Source of the DNA: Hyphomonas sp.
Lineage (GTDB): Bacteria > Pseudomonadota > Alphaproteobacteria > Caulobacterales > Hyphomonadaceae
Assembly: GCF_013823385.1 (NCBI RefSeq)
Contig: NZ_PNMA01000001.1
Coordinates: 62,001-126,000 of the forward strand
Reading direction: 5' to 3'
Length of the DNA: 64,000 nucleotides
Under the pieces are notes generated by a model that was given only the letters and a program-made list of their open reading frames with translations, searched no databases and had not been told where the DNA came from. Made by a program: the position numbers and the translations under genes. Shown piece by piece: positions 8,102-17,186 of this stretch (its first letter is position 1; every line of letters begins with the position of its first letter).

Positions 8102-8590
8102 TCACGCAGTATGGCGCTCGGCGCGGGCGGCCAGCAGGGCCTGGCGGAGGGCTTTTGCGAAGGAACTCCGCTCTGGCGGGGTCAGGAAGCGGCCGATGAT
8201 CCAGGCGGTTTTGCCATGCTCGATTCGCAGCCAGCTCGTTGGCCCGGCGGGTTCGTCCAGCTCCACCCTGGCAAAGGCGGAGGGCAGTTCGGCGTGCTTT
8301 TCCCGGCCTTTGGCGTCCTTGTGGTGCAGGTGGATGGCGCGCGCGGTGACCGTTACGCGGGTTTCTTCCCGCTGGCGCTTGTAGGAAATGTGGAAGGCCA
8401 GCCAGATCGCGGCAATGTCCAGCCCCATGAAGCCCAGGATTGGCCCGGCCCCTATCGACCAGAACATCAACCCGGTCATGAAAAAGGTGAAGGCGATGGC
8501 GGACATGGCAATGATAAAGCCCTGCCGGCTGAGCGACCGGTTGGGCGTCAGCACCGCGTCCATGTAAACCGTTTCTTCTGCGGGAAGCAT
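8102..8590 (-). CDS. DUF2244 family membrane protein
   Basis: 162 residues from ATG 8590; an internal ATG at 8563 is possible since neither start has a strong SD. Two membrane segments (about residues 26-64, IIAMSAIAFTFFMTGLMFW and GPILGFMGLDIAAIWLAF) are followed by a cytoplasmic beta-rich domain (ETRVTVTARAIHLHH, WLRIEHGKTAWIIGRFL), the DUF2244 pattern. Function is not known. The gene is divergent from nth, 45 bases away, an arrangement I recall as common in alphaproteobacteria. Confidence 0.82.
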   Translation of the reverse strand: MLPAEETVYMDAVLTPNRSLSRQGFIIAMSAIAFTFFMTGLMFWSIGAGPILGFMGLDIAAIWLAFHISYKRQREETRVTVTARAIHLHHKDAKGREKHAELPSAFARVELDEPAGPTSWLRIEHGKTAWIIGRFLTPPERSSFAKALRQALLAARAERHTA

Positions 8591-8635
8591 AGGCGGAAGA
8601 GATAACACGCCCTTGCGCCGGGAAAAGGGCGCTCT

Positions 8636-9400
8636 ATGCCTCACATCATGCCAGACGCTGCCAAACCCGCCAAAAAGACCGCCCGCGCGCGCCCGCGCTC
8701 GAAATTCACGCGTGCCCGGGCGGCCGAACTCTTCGCCGCCCTCGCCGCAAACCGGCCCGACCCGCGCACCGAGCTGGAATTCGTCAACCCGTTCACCCTG
8801 CTGGTCGCCGTCGCCCTCTCGGCGCAGGCGACCGATGTTGGCGTCAACAAGGCGACGCGCAAGCTGTTTGCCGTCGCCGATACCCCGGAGAAGATGCTCG
8901 CCCTGGGGGAGGAGGGCGTCGCCGGATACATCAAGACCATCGGCCTCTGGCGCAACAAGGCGAAAAACGTCATCGCGCTCAGCCGGAAAATCCTGGGCGA
9001 GTTCGGCGGCGAAGTGCCCCGCACACGCGAAGAACTGACGACGCTGCCCGGCGTTGGCCGCAAGACGGCGAATGTCGTGATGAATGAAGCCTTCGGCGAG
9101 CCCACCATCGCCGTCGACACGCACATATTCCGCGTTTCCAACAGGACTGGCCTCGCGCCGGGCAAGACCCCCGATCATGTCGAAGCGGGGCTGGAGCGGA
9201 TCACGCCGCCCGAATTCAAGAAGGGCGCCCATCACTGGCTGATCCTGCACGGGCGCTATGTGTGCAAGGCGCGCACGCCTGAATGCTGGCAGTGCGTGAT
9301 CGCCGATCTCTGTGCCTTCCAGCCCAAGACGCCCGACCCTGCCGCCCGCGCCGCCCTTGGGCCGAAAAAACCCCGAAAACCACCTTCGGGCGCAAATTGA
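8636..9400 (+). CDS. nth: endonuclease III (DNA glycosylase/AP lyase)
   Basis: 254 residues. Nth removes oxidised pyrimidines and nicks abasic sites in base-excision repair. The helix-hairpin-helix LPGVGRKTANVVMN (137-150) carries the catalytic Lys143; the catalytic Asp is D161 in AVDTHIFRVSNR. The [4Fe-4S] pattern C-x6-C-x2-C-x5-C is intact at Cys210, 217, 220 and 226. The N-terminal about 25 residues are basic and rich in Ala/Lys/Arg, and a short basic tail follows the cluster. Both ends extend beyond the roughly 211-residue E. coli enzyme. Confidence 0.96.
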   Translation: MPHIMPDAAKPAKKTARARPRSKFTRARAAELFAALAANRPDPRTELEFVNPFTLLVAVALSAQATDVGVNKATRKLFAVADTPEKMLALGEEGVAGYIKTIGLWRNKAKNVIALSRKILGEFGGEVPRTREELTTLPGVGRKTANVVMNEAFGEPTIAVDTHIFRVSNRTGLAPGKTPDHVEAGLERITPPEFKKGAHHWLILHGRYVCKARTPECWQCVIADLCAFQPKTPDPAARAALGPKKPRKPPSGAN

Positions 9401-9461
9401 ATTGACCTTGGCGCCTGCCTCGGCAAACCTTTTCCTGAGGGAAACGAGAGGGAAGAATATC

Positions 9462-11126
9462 ATGCGCAACACGCTCACCAGGGCCGGTTCCGTCAGGACC
9501 ATTGCATTCGCCTTGCTGACGCTTGCCATGCCCGTCTGGCTGTCGGCTTGCGGCGGGGGCGGTGGCGGCACGGCCGGCGCGGTTTCTCCACCCCCACCGC
9601 CCCCTCCGGCATCCGGGCCCACCTGGACACAGGGCGTCTACCCGGCAGCCAGCACCTTCAAGAACCGCTGCGAGGTCCGCCGCATCGGCCAGGACATCGA
9701 AGGCAGAACCTTCCCGGATGTGCAGGGCACTGCGCTGGAGGAGCGTTTCTGGCTACGCTCCTGGACCAACGAGACCTATCTCTGGAACACGGAAGTCATC
9801 GACCGTAACCCGGCAAACTATTCCAACCGCCGGGATTATTTCGCCGTCCTGCGCACCTTCGCCACCACGCCGTCAGGCAAGGAGAAGGACGACTTCCACT
9901 TCAGTGAGCCTACGGAGGAATATCTCGCAGCCCGCAATGCCGCGCCAACGGCGACCTATGGCGCCAGCTATATTGCGTTCTCGACAACGCCTCCGCGCGA
10001 TTTCCGCATCCGCTATACGGAACCCAACTCGCCTGCTTCCGCAGAGGTGGGCGGCCAGCCGAATTTCGAGCGCGGCTCGCGCATCCTGCAGATCAATGGC
10101 ATTGATCTGGTAAACACGAATTCGCAGTCTGACATCAACCAGCTCAACGCCGCCCTGTTTCCCTCCACGCCGGGGCTCACAAACAGCTTCACGGTACAGG
10201 ACCCGGACGGCGCAACACGCACCGTGTCGCTGACATCAGTGAACCTCTCGTCCAAACCCGTAAACCGTACCCGGATCATCAACACGCCCACCGGCGATGT
10301 TGGATACATCCTGTTCAATACGTTCAGCCCCTGGGCCAGTGAGCGCGAAATCTACGATGCCATGACGGCCATGGAGGCGGCCGGCGTCAGCGATCTGGTG
10401 CTGGACCTGCGCTATAATGGAGGCGGCCTCCTCGCCGTGGCGTCCCAGCTCAGCTACATGATCGCCGGCGATACGCGCACGCGCAATCAGGTGTTCGAGC
10501 AGCTCCGCTTCAACGCCGCTGCCGGAAACCGCAATCCCGTAACCGGAGCGGTCAACAATCCGATCCCGTTCTATTCCACAGGTGTCGGTTTCACCGTGCC
10601 CGAAGGCACCCCGCTGCCATCGCTCAACCTGCCGCGGGTTTTTGTCCTCTCCACAAGGTCCACCTGCAGCGCCAGCGAAGCCGTCGTGAACGGCCTGCGC
10701 GGCATTGGCGTCGAGGTCATTCTCATCGGCAACACCACCTGCGGAAAGCCTTTCGGCTTCTATCCCACCGACAATTGCGGCGAGACCTATTACACGATCC
10801 AGTTCCAAGGTGTGAACGGGCAGGGCTTCGGAGATTATGCCGACGGCTTCATCCCGAACAATTCGACCGCTTCCTTTGGCGTGCGCCTTCCGGGCTGCCA
10901 GGTCAGCGATGATTTCACGCGCGAACTGGGGGACGAAAACGAGCGCCTGCTGGCAGCCGCGCTGAGCTATCGCGGATCGCTGGCCTGCCCGACAGTTTCA
11001 GCTCAGGCGACCACGGCTGTGGCCAGCGCGAATGGCAGCCTCGGCTCCGGCGGCATCCCTCTGCGCCCGCCCGGCCCTTCAACGCTTGAGACCAATCGCG
11101 ACATGACCATGCCCCCCGGCCGATAG
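9462..11126 (+). CDS. S41 family (C-terminal processing) peptidase, lipoprotein
   Basis: 554 residues from ATG 9462 with GAGAGGGA upstream. It has a signal peptide ending in a lipobox (VWLSAC, Cys30), then a Gly/Pro linker of six Gly and seven Pro. A PDZ-like region (about 185-265) precedes the S41 catalytic domain. DLVLDLRYNGGG (311-322) and TCSASEAVVNGLRG (401-414, probable nucleophile Ser403) are typical, and Lys429 in CGKPFG is the likely general base. Tail-specific proteases of this class degrade or process envelope proteins. It sits 12 bases before a small lipoprotein gene, suggesting co-expression and a possible partner. Confidence 0.9.
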   Translation: MRNTLTRAGSVRTIAFALLTLAMPVWLSACGGGGGGTAGAVSPPPPPPPASGPTWTQGVYPAASTFKNRCEVRRIGQDIEGRTFPDVQGTALEERFWLRSWTNETYLWNTEVIDRNPANYSNRRDYFAVLRTFATTPSGKEKDDFHFSEPTEEYLAARNAAPTATYGASYIAFSTTPPRDFRIRYTEPNSPASAEVGGQPNFERGSRILQINGIDLVNTNSQSDINQLNAALFPSTPGLTNSFTVQDPDGATRTVSLTSVNLSSKPVNRTRIINTPTGDVGYILFNTFSPWASEREIYDAMTAMEAAGVSDLVLDLRYNGGGLLAVASQLSYMIAGDTRTRNQVFEQLRFNAAAGNRNPVTGAVNNPIPFYSTGVGFTVPEGTPLPSLNLPRVFVLSTRSTCSASEAVVNGLRGIGVEVILIGNTTCGKPFGFYPTDNCGETYYTIQFQGVNGQGFGDYADGFIPNNSTASFGVRLPGCQVSDDFTRELGDENERLLAAALSYRGSLACPTVSAQATTAVASANGSLGSGGIPLRPPGPSTLETNRDMTMPPGR

Positions 11127-11138
11127 GAGATCCGTGTC

Positions 11139-11492
11139 ATGAAATACCGTATCCTGAGTGTTTCTTTCCTGGCCGGGATCGCGGCTTGCCAATCCTCGCC
11201 CGAGCCCGCGACGCTGACCGATGCATCCCCGGAAACCATGGCTGCGCTGACCGGCGTTCTCGCCGCCGCTGTCGACCGCGCCCAGATCCAGATCGGCCCC
11301 GGAGACCTGACCAGGGAGTCGGTGATTTCCGTCCTGCCGCCAAAACCGGGCCCTCTTGAAGGCAACAGCCCCGCCATGCCGACGATCTTCGACATCGTAC
11401 TGATGGACGGGGATTGCTATGTCAGGGAACGCCAGAGCGGGGAAATGTTCCCGCTGACGGGCATTGCCTGCACGCCGGTAGAAGCGAACTAG
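11139..11492 (+). CDS. small lipoprotein of unknown function
   Basis: 117 residues. Signal peptide and lipobox are visible (SVSFLAGIAAC, Cys about 19). The mature part is unremarkable, with two Cys near the C-terminus (DGDCYVRER, TGIACTPVE) that could form a disulfide. It starts 12 bases after the S41 protease, with an AGGAGA-like SD, so both are probably translated from one mRNA. No family recognised. The last 4 bases overlap the converging ATP-grasp gene. Confidence 0.75.
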   Translation: MKYRILSVSFLAGIAACQSSPEPATLTDASPETMAALTGVLAAAVDRAQIQIGPGDLTRESVISVLPPKPGPLEGNSPAMPTIFDIVLMDGDCYVRERQSGEMFPLTGIACTPVEAN

Positions 11493-12367
11493 GCCGCGCC
11501 AATCCGTCGGGCCACGGCCGCTGCCATCCGCTCGCCCAGTTCCGGCCCTTCCTTGGGATAGAGGTAGGGCTCGATCACTTCGAGTTCCATCAGCAGCAGT
11601 CCGCCATCCTCGCCGCGCAGCATGTCCACCCGGCCATAGAGCGGCGCCTCGTCCAGCGCGCCCAGAATGGCGCGCGCGGCGGCAAGGTCTTCTGCTGACG
11701 GATGGAGCACTTCCTCCCGCCCGCCATAGCTCGACTGGATGCGATAATCGCCCGGCTGCGCCCGTTTGATCAGGGCATGGCAGAATTCCCCGTCAATGAA
11801 GATGAAGGAGAGTTCGCCCTCTTTCTGGATCATCGGCAGGAAAGGCTGCGCCATCATCGGATGGGGCATGTCGGGAATGGCCTCGCCCCGGCTCAGCTTG
11901 TGCTGATCCTTGGCGCCCGCGCCCACCTGCCGCTTGAACACAACCGTATCGGCGCCCAGCGTCTCGAATGCCGCCTCCGCCTCGGCCGCGCCGCAGGTGC
12001 CGAGCCACAGGGTCGGGATCAGCCTGGCGCCCTTGGCTTCCAGATCGCGCAGATAGGTCTTGCGGGCGTTCCAGCGCACGACGTCTGCCGGATTATAGAG
12101 CCGCGTCTGCTTGCCGATAGCATCCAGCGTGGCAAGGAATTCCTCCAGCCGGTCCCAATAGTCCCAGGTCGTGCCAATCAGGGCAGCTTCGAACTGGCGC
12201 CAGTCCACCTTCGGATCGTCCCAGCACACATCCACCACTTCCAGGCCCCGCGCCCGGAAAGGAGGCCTCAGAGCGTCCATCATGAAATCATGCTCGAAAG
12301 CATCCGTGCGGCGGATCATTGAGCCCGGAATGGTGACGCGGCTGGCGAGATAGGCGACTTTTTTCAT
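11489..12367 (-). CDS. ATP-grasp domain protein (glutathione-synthetase/RimK-like)
   Basis: 292 residues. The N-terminal Rossmann-like pre-ATP-grasp domain begins KKVAYLASRVTIPGS. ATP-grasp features are TVVFKRQVGAGAKDQHKL (about residues 145-162, nucleotide-binding Lys and glycine-rich loop), HPMMAQPFLPMIQKEGELSFIFI and LYGRVDMLRG...LLMELEVIEP (Mg-binding Glu). Members ligate a carboxylate to an amine or thiol. It resembles the D-cycloserine/glutathione-synthetase-like branch, but the substrate cannot be read from sequence. It stands alone between two converging or diverging neighbours, giving no pathway clue. Confidence 0.8.
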   Translation of the reverse strand: MKKVAYLASRVTIPGSMIRRTDAFEHDFMMDALRPPFRARGLEVVDVCWDDPKVDWRQFEAALIGTTWDYWDRLEEFLATLDAIGKQTRLYNPADVVRWNARKTYLRDLEAKGARLIPTLWLGTCGAAEAEAAFETLGADTVVFKRQVGAGAKDQHKLSRGEAIPDMPHPMMAQPFLPMIQKEGELSFIFIDGEFCHALIKRAQPGDYRIQSSYGGREEVLHPSAEDLAAARAILGALDEAPLYGRVDMLRGEDGGLLLMELEVIEPYLYPKEGPELGERMAAAVARRIGAA

Positions 12368-12513
12368 GGGGAGAGACAGTTCGTTGCGCTGGAGAAAGGG
12401 GCAGGCCCCGGCCTGCGCTGCGCTCTAGCGGCCTGCGGGTCTTGTGTCCACGCGCGGTGTCTGGCAAGGCGCGGAACGCCTGAGTTTTAATGAATTTCGA
12501 GGAGCCGCCCCCA

Positions 12514-13512
12514 GTGACCGCAGCAAAATTCGATGTCGTCGGCCTCGGTAATGCCATCGTGGATGTTCTCGCCCGCGCAGACGACGCCTTCCTCGCCCGC
12601 CATGGCATCCACAAGGATGTGATGCAGCTGATCGAGGAGCCGCGCGCCGAAGAGCTGACGGCGCTGGCGAAAGACGCGGTCATCACCTCTGGCGGCTCGG
12701 GCGCCAACACGATCGCCGGCCTCTCCAGCTTTGGTGGCAAGGCGGCCTATATCGGCAAGATCTCGAATGATGAACTCGGCCACCAGTTCATGCGCGAGAT
12801 GATGAAGGCCGGCGTGCCCTTCCACACGCGCCCGCTGGAAGAAGGCCCCGCCACCGCCCGCTCGATCATCTTCGTCACCGAGGATGGCCACCGCTCGATG
12901 AACACCTTCCTCGGCGCTTCGGTCCTCTTCTCGAAGGAAGATGTCGATGCAGACCTCGTGCGCAGCGGGCAGATCCTTTACCTCGAAGGCTATCTGTTCG
13001 ACCGCGACGAAGCCAAGGAAGCCTTCGTCTATGCCGCCGAGATCGCCAAGGCGGCCGGCCGCAAGGTTGCCGTCACCATGTCCGACCAGTTTTGCGTGGA
13101 CCGTCACCGCGCCAGCTTCCGCCATCTGGTGAAGGGCTTCGCCGACATCGTCTTCGCCAACGAAGCTGAGCTTCTCTCACTTTACGAAACCGATGATTTC
13201 GATGCCGCCCTGAAGGCGCTGCACGCCGATTGCGCGGTTGCTGCCGTTACGCGCAGCGAGAAAGGCTCCATCGTGTTCGGCGATGGCGACCCGATCGTGA
13301 TACCGGCCGAGCCGGTGGACGCTGTGGTCGACACGACCGGCGCGGGCGATCAGTACGCCGCCGGTTTCCTCTTCGGTCTGGCCCGCGGCCTGCCGCTCGC
13401 CACCTGCGCCCGCCTTGGCCATATCGCTGCGGCCGAAGTGATCGGCCATATCGGCCCGCGTCCGGCCGTCTCCTACAGCGATCTGGCCGAGGCCGCCGGA
13501 ATTCGGGTTTAG
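12514..13512 (+). CDS. PfkB-family sugar/nucleoside kinase (adenosine-kinase-like)
   Basis: 332 residues from GTG 12514, which has GAGGAG 9 bases upstream; ATG 12490, eight codons earlier, has no SD. PfkB signatures: VVGLGNAIVDVLAR at the N-terminus, SGGSGANTIAGLSSFGG (substrate pocket), GKISNDELGHQF and the anion-hole motif VVDTTGAGDQYAAGFLFG near residue 280, whose Asp is the catalytic base. The sequence style is that of the alphaproteobacterial adenosine-kinase-like group. Ribokinase- or fructokinase-type activity cannot be excluded. It has no operon partner. Confidence 0.88.
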   Translation: MTAAKFDVVGLGNAIVDVLARADDAFLARHGIHKDVMQLIEEPRAEELTALAKDAVITSGGSGANTIAGLSSFGGKAAYIGKISNDELGHQFMREMMKAGVPFHTRPLEEGPATARSIIFVTEDGHRSMNTFLGASVLFSKEDVDADLVRSGQILYLEGYLFDRDEAKEAFVYAAEIAKAAGRKVAVTMSDQFCVDRHRASFRHLVKGFADIVFANEAELLSLYETDDFDAALKALHADCAVAAVTRSEKGSIVFGDGDPIVIPAEPVDAVVDTTGAGDQYAAGFLFGLARGLPLATCARLGHIAAAEVIGHIGPRPAVSYSDLAEAAGIRV

Positions 13513-13566
13513 GGTAGGGATTATTCCTGAACCCTCGCGTTTCTTTCTGGAACTTTCGTTTATGTG

Positions 13567-13580
13567 CGGTACAGTTACCG
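13567..13580. promoter_or_regulatory. probable HxlR operator at the gene start
   Basis: CGGTA-CAGT-TACCG is a perfect inverted repeat ending one base before the ATG of the HxlR gene. Winged-helix HxlR/MarR regulators bind such short palindromes with GTAC/GTA half-sites, often in their own promoters. The position and the absence of an SD suggest autorepression of a leaderless or nearly leaderless transcript. Confidence 0.45.
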
Positions 13581-13581
13581 C

Positions 13582-13923
13582 ATGAAATGGTCAGAACTGA
13601 ACGATAACTGGTGCCCGGTCGCGCGGACCCTGTCCGTCGTCGGAGACCGTTGGACGCTGCTGATCCTGCGGGATTGCTTCCTTGGCAAGACGAAGTTCGA
13701 GGAGTTTGCCGCCTCCGGCGGCATGACCCGCCACATTCTGGCAGACCGGCTCAAACGCCTCGTTGAAGTCGGCATCCTGGAACGCCGGGCCTATTCTGTC
13801 TCGCCAAAGCGGTATGACTATGTGCTGACCGCCAAGGGCGAGGAGCTGCGCCCCGCCCTGACGATCATGAAGGAATGGGGCAAGAAACACCTGCCCATCC
13901 GCCGCGCCGCCCTGGAAGGCTGA
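13582..13923 (+). CDS. HxlR-family winged-helix transcriptional regulator
   Basis: 113 residues from ATG 13582. The HxlR fold is clear: NWCPVARTLSVVGDRWTLLILRD with the conserved Cys and GDRW, then the recognition region MTRHILADRLKRLVEVGIL and wing YSVSPKRYDYVLTAKGEEL. HxlR proteins sense aldehydes, oxidants or quinones, some through the N-terminal Cys. No SD precedes ATG 13582, and GTG 13564 would run through the palindrome at 13567-13580. No obvious target gene is adjacent; the downstream gene converges from the other strand. Confidence 0.9.
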   Translation: MKWSELNDNWCPVARTLSVVGDRWTLLILRDCFLGKTKFEEFAASGGMTRHILADRLKRLVEVGILERRAYSVSPKRYDYVLTAKGEELRPALTIMKEWGKKHLPIRRAALEG

Positions 13924-13941
13924 CGCGGCTTCAGCCCGTGC

Positions 13942-15060
13942 TCAAACCGGATAGCGCAGGATGGCGCCCACTGAGCGCCCGCCGGGCACTTCTCCGGCGC
14001 GCACCGCAAACACCTTCCCGCCATTGACGATCACCCGGCGCGCCACCTCGTCCACCAGCCGGTAATTGTCGGCCGTGTCTGCCTCGGCAAAGCTCACCTG
14101 GCCCTTGTCGTCGATCAGGCCGGGGCGGGTGTCGTTCATGTCCGCAAACAGCGTATCGACGGCACCATAGGTCGCCGCGCGAGCCACATCGGTCAGGTCG
14201 GTGGCCGTCCGCCCGCTTGAGGAATGCTGCTCGAACACCTGCGCCGCCCTGGAGAGGTCTTCAGCATACACACTATCCAGAACCGGAATGGAGAGCCTTG
14301 CCAGCTCGTTGTCCTTCACCGCGTCAGGGCTGACGCGGATCTGCTCGCTGGCCATCCGGTGATAGGTGTTCACATGCGGGTAGAGATGCGCAAGCGGGTC
14401 GACTGCGGCGACGATCAGCGGTGTCTCCCGCCCGGCCAGAATGGGCCGCAGCGCCGCATCGATCGCCCGCAGGTATGAGAGGTGACGGATACGCTGGCCT
14501 TCCTCGCCATGAATGCGGGTGAAGGCAGACTTGTCGTTGATCGTCGTCTTGCCCGCATGGCTCGCCGCATCCTTCGGCAAACCCGGCACCTTCACCTTCT
14601 TCGCCGGCATGTCGGAGAACACCTGCACCAGCCGCACGCCATTCTCCGAAAGCGCCAGAACAAAGGCTTCATGCGGAAACGTCACCGCGCGCATCAGCGG
14701 CAGCAGGTGAAACCGGTCGGCCACCTCCGTCGAGGCTTCCAGCTTGTTGGCCAGCCGGAAGCTGGTCACGCCGGACGGCGTCGCGAACACGGCCAGGCTG
14801 TTGGCCTGCACGCGCCAGAAATTATCGTCGTCGGCAAGGTCCAGCAGGCCGATCTCGGCGAGGCCTACTTCCCGCTTGTCGTGCCCGGCCGCCTTGGCCT
14901 GACCGGCCGCTTCACTGATCAGATGGCGGAATTTCAGCCGCGCCTCGCCGATCTTCTGCGTCAACGGTGTCGTCGGCACATAGATCGAGATGCAGATACC
15001 TTCGCGCGCGGCATTCAGCCGGGCAATATCCTGAGGGGTAGGGGTATCCACATACAGCAT
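13942..15060 (-). CDS. bacterial archaeo-eukaryotic release-factor-like (baeRF) protein
   Basis: 372 residues. The N-terminus ISIYVPTTPLTQKIGEARLKFRHLI, the central FALALSENGVRLVQV-type strand (here FVLALSENGVRLVQV), the middle-domain segment PLIVAAVDPLAHLYPHVNTY and the C-terminal VARRVIVNGGKVFAVRAGEVPGG match my memory of bacterial homologues of eRF1/Dom34/L7Ae-type release factors. These were described from comparative genomics as possible ribosome-rescue or ribosome-protection proteins. No GGQ motif is visible, so peptide release is not supported. An SD (GGAGA) lies 7 bases before the ATG. The gene is monocistronic, with two short inverted repeats in front of it. Confidence 0.7.
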   Translation of the reverse strand: MLYVDTPTPQDIARLNAAREGICISIYVPTTPLTQKIGEARLKFRHLISEAAGQAKAAGHDKREVGLAEIGLLDLADDDNFWRVQANSLAVFATPSGVTSFRLANKLEASTEVADRFHLLPLMRAVTFPHEAFVLALSENGVRLVQVFSDMPAKKVKVPGLPKDAASHAGKTTINDKSAFTRIHGEEGQRIRHLSYLRAIDAALRPILAGRETPLIVAAVDPLAHLYPHVNTYHRMASEQIRVSPDAVKDNELARLSIPVLDSVYAEDLSRAAQVFEQHSSSGRTATDLTDVARAATYGAVDTLFADMNDTRPGLIDDKGQVSFAEADTADNYRLVDEVARRVIVNGGKVFAVRAGEVPGGRSVGAILRYPV

Positions 15061-15073
15061 GACAGAGTCTCCA

Positions 15074-15105
15074 GTTGACCAAATTCAACATGATAGCAGT
15101 TCATG
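15074..15105. promoter_or_regulatory. two adjacent inverted repeats upstream of the baeRF gene
   Basis: GTTGA-(6)-TCAAC at 15074-15089 and CATGA-(7)-TCATG at 15089-15105 share one base and lie 14-45 bases before the baeRF start. AT-rich dyads in this position may be an operator/promoter region, but they are short enough to occur by chance. Confidence 0.3.
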
Positions 15106-15145
15106 ATCAAACTGGCGCCCCTCAATAAGGGAAAGTACGGAGCCC

Positions 15146-16450
15146 CTAGAGGATGAACTTGGAAAGGTCCGCATTACCGGCCAGGCCGCTGACCTTTTCG
15201 TCCACATAGCTTGCCGTGATCACAAAGGTCTCGCCGGATTTGTCCGGGGCCTCGAAGCTGATCTCGTCCAAGAGGCGCTCCAGGATCGTCTGGAGGCGGC
15301 GGGCACCGATATTCTCGATGGTCTTGTTCACCACTTCGGCAAGGTCGGCGATCCGGTCGATGGCGGCGTCCTCGAAGGTCAGCGTCACGTTTTCGGCGGC
15401 CATCAGCGCCTCATACTGGCGGATCAGGCTCGCCTGCGGCTCCACCAGGATGCGGCGCAGATCGTCCCGCGTCAGCGGCTCCAGTTCCACGCGGATCGGC
15501 AGGCGCCCCTGCAGTTCCGGCAGCAGGTCTGACGGTTTGGAAACATGAAACGCGCCCGAGGCGATGAATAGGATATGATCGGTCTTCACCGCGCCGCGCT
15601 TGGTCGAAACCGTCGTGCCCTCGATCAGGGGCAAGAGGTCGCGCTGCACGCCTTCGCGGCTGACATCGGCGCCGCCCCGGTCCTTGCGCGCGGCAATCTT
15701 GTCGATCTCGTCCAGGAACACGATCCCGTCTTCCTCGACGGCTGAAATCGCCTCGCGCACGATCTGGTCCTCGTCCACCAGCTTGTCGGCTTCCTCGGTC
15801 ACCAGCGGCTTTGCCGCCTCGCGCACGGTTGTCCGTACACGTTTGGTGCGCCCGCCCATGGCCTTGCCCAGCATGTCGCCGAGATTGATCATGCTCATCG
15901 ATCCGCCCTGGCCGGGCAGGTCCAGCATTTGCATCGGATTGTGGGTGTCGGCAAAGTCGATGTCGACTTCCTTGTCATCCAGTTCGCCCCCGCGCAGCTT
16001 GCGGCGGAACACTTCGCGGGTGGAGGCCTGCGCCTCGGCGCCGACGAGGGCGTCCAGCAGGCGCTCCTCGGCCTTGTCGCGCGCGGCCTGTTCCACACCG
16101 GCCCGTTTCTGCTCGCGGATCATCGAGACAGCCGCCTCGACCAGATCCCGCACGATCTGCTCCACATCCCGGCCAACATAGCCCACCTCGGTGAACTTGG
16201 TCGCCTCCACCTTCAGGAAGGGCGCATTGGCGAGGCGCGCCAGGCGACGGGAAACTTCCGTTTTCCCCACGCCCGTCGGCCCGATCATCAGGATGTTCTT
16301 CGGCGTTATCTCGCCGCGCAGGTTTTCCGGGGCCTGCTTGCGCCGCCACCGGTTGCGCAGGGCGATCGCCACGGCGCGCTTGGCGGCATTCTGGCCAACG
16401 ATGTGGCGGTCAAGTTCGGCAACGATTTCGCGGGGCGTCAGGTGTTTCAT
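15146..16450 (-). CDS. hslU: ATP-dependent protease ATPase subunit HslU
   Basis: 434 residues, standard length. HslU is the AAA+ unfoldase of the HslUV (ClpYQ) protease, forming a hexamer that feeds unfolded substrates into HslV. Walker A is GPTGVGKTE (57-65), the pore loop lies in [19 protein letters not shown], Walker B is [10 protein letters not shown], and sensor/arginine-finger segments follow ([14 protein letters not shown]). The C-terminus ends in ADLSKFIL, the conserved peptide that docks on HslV. It follows hslV by 111 bases on the same strand. Confidence 0.98.
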   Translation of the reverse strand: MKHLTPREIVAELDRHIVGQNAAKRAVAIALRNRWRRKQAPENLRGEITPKNILMIGPTGVGKTEVSRRLARLANAPFLKVEATKFTEVGYVGRDVEQIVRDLVEAAVSMIREQKRAGVEQAARDKAEERLLDALVGAEAQASTREVFRRKLRGGELDDKEVDIDFADTHNPMQMLDLPGQGGSMSMINLGDMLGKAMGGRTKRVRTTVREAAKPLVTEEADKLVDEDQIVREAISAVEEDGIVFLDEIDKIAARKDRGGADVSREGVQRDLLPLIEGTTVSTKRGAVKTDHILFIASGAFHVSKPSDLLPELQGRLPIRVELEPLTRDDLRRILVEPQASLIRQYEALMAAENVTLTFEDAAIDRIADLAEVVNKTIENIGARRLQTILERLLDEISFEAPDKSGETFVITASYVDEKVSGLAGNADLSKFIL

Positions 16451-16561
16451 GAAGTCCGTTTCGTCTGTCTCTGCCCGGCGCCTCCTGGGGGCGGCGCTGA
16501 GGAAGTTTCATTGGAGGAAAAACCGGTCTCGTTGGAGGAACCGTTGGAGTTTTCTGGCCGC

Positions 16562-17119
16562 CTAGACGTCCAGGGTCTCCACGCTGAAATGGCTGTTGGT
16601 GTAGACGCAGATGTCGGCGGCGATCTGCATGGCCTTGCGGCCGATCACTTCGGCCTCGTCTTCATAGTCATAGAGGCCGCGCGCCGCTGCCAGCGCATAG
16701 TTGCCGCCTGAGCCAATGGCCACGACATTGTGTTCCGGCTCCAGCACATCGCCCGCCCCGGTAATCACCAGCGTGCTGTGCCTGTCGGCCACGATCAGCA
16801 AGGCTTCCAGTTTCTGGAGGTACTTCTCCGTCCGCCAGTCCTTGGCCAGCTCCACAGCGGCCCGCTGCAACTGGTCGGGGAAGCGTTCCAGCTTCGCCTC
16901 CAGCCGCTCGAACAGGGTAAAAGCGTCGGCGGTTGCCCCGGCAAAACCGGCAAGAATCGCTCCGCCGGCAATCCGGCGCACCTTGCGCGCATTGCCCTTC
17001 ATTATGGTCTGGCCCATCGACACCTGGCCGTCGCTGAGCATCACGAGTTTGCCATTCTTGCGCACGGCCAGCACTGTGGTGCCGTGCCAGATGGCCTTTG
17101 AATCCTGAGGGTTAGTCAT
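16562..17119 (-). CDS. hslV: ATP-dependent protease subunit HslV
   Basis: 185 residues from ATG 17119; an upstream GTG at 17128 would add three residues. HslV is the proteasome-beta-like peptidase ring. The mature N-terminal Thr is in [13 protein letters not shown], so a roughly 12-residue propeptide must be removed, as in other alphaproteobacteria. The catalytic environment includes [19 protein letters not shown] and [17 protein letters not shown]. The gene precedes hslU, which is the usual operon order. It is divergent from pstC. Confidence 0.97.
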   Translation of the reverse strand: MTNPQDSKAIWHGTTVLAVRKNGKLVMLSDGQVSMGQTIMKGNARKVRRIAGGAILAGFAGATADAFTLFERLEAKLERFPDQLQRAAVELAKDWRTEKYLQKLEALLIVADRHSTLVITGAGDVLEPEHNVVAIGSGGNYALAAARGLYDYEDEAEVIGRKAMQIAADICVYTNSHFSVETLDV

Positions 17120-17186
17120 CCAGAACACATGGCGTCTTTGAGGGGCGGGCGCAATAGAGGCTGACTGCGGCAGGAAATACAGAAGA

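Noticed and set aside
16510-16552. Three TTGGAG-type direct repeats between hslV and hslU
   Set aside because: The copies are only 6-10 bases long and imperfect; probably chance or SD-like sequence on the wrong strand.
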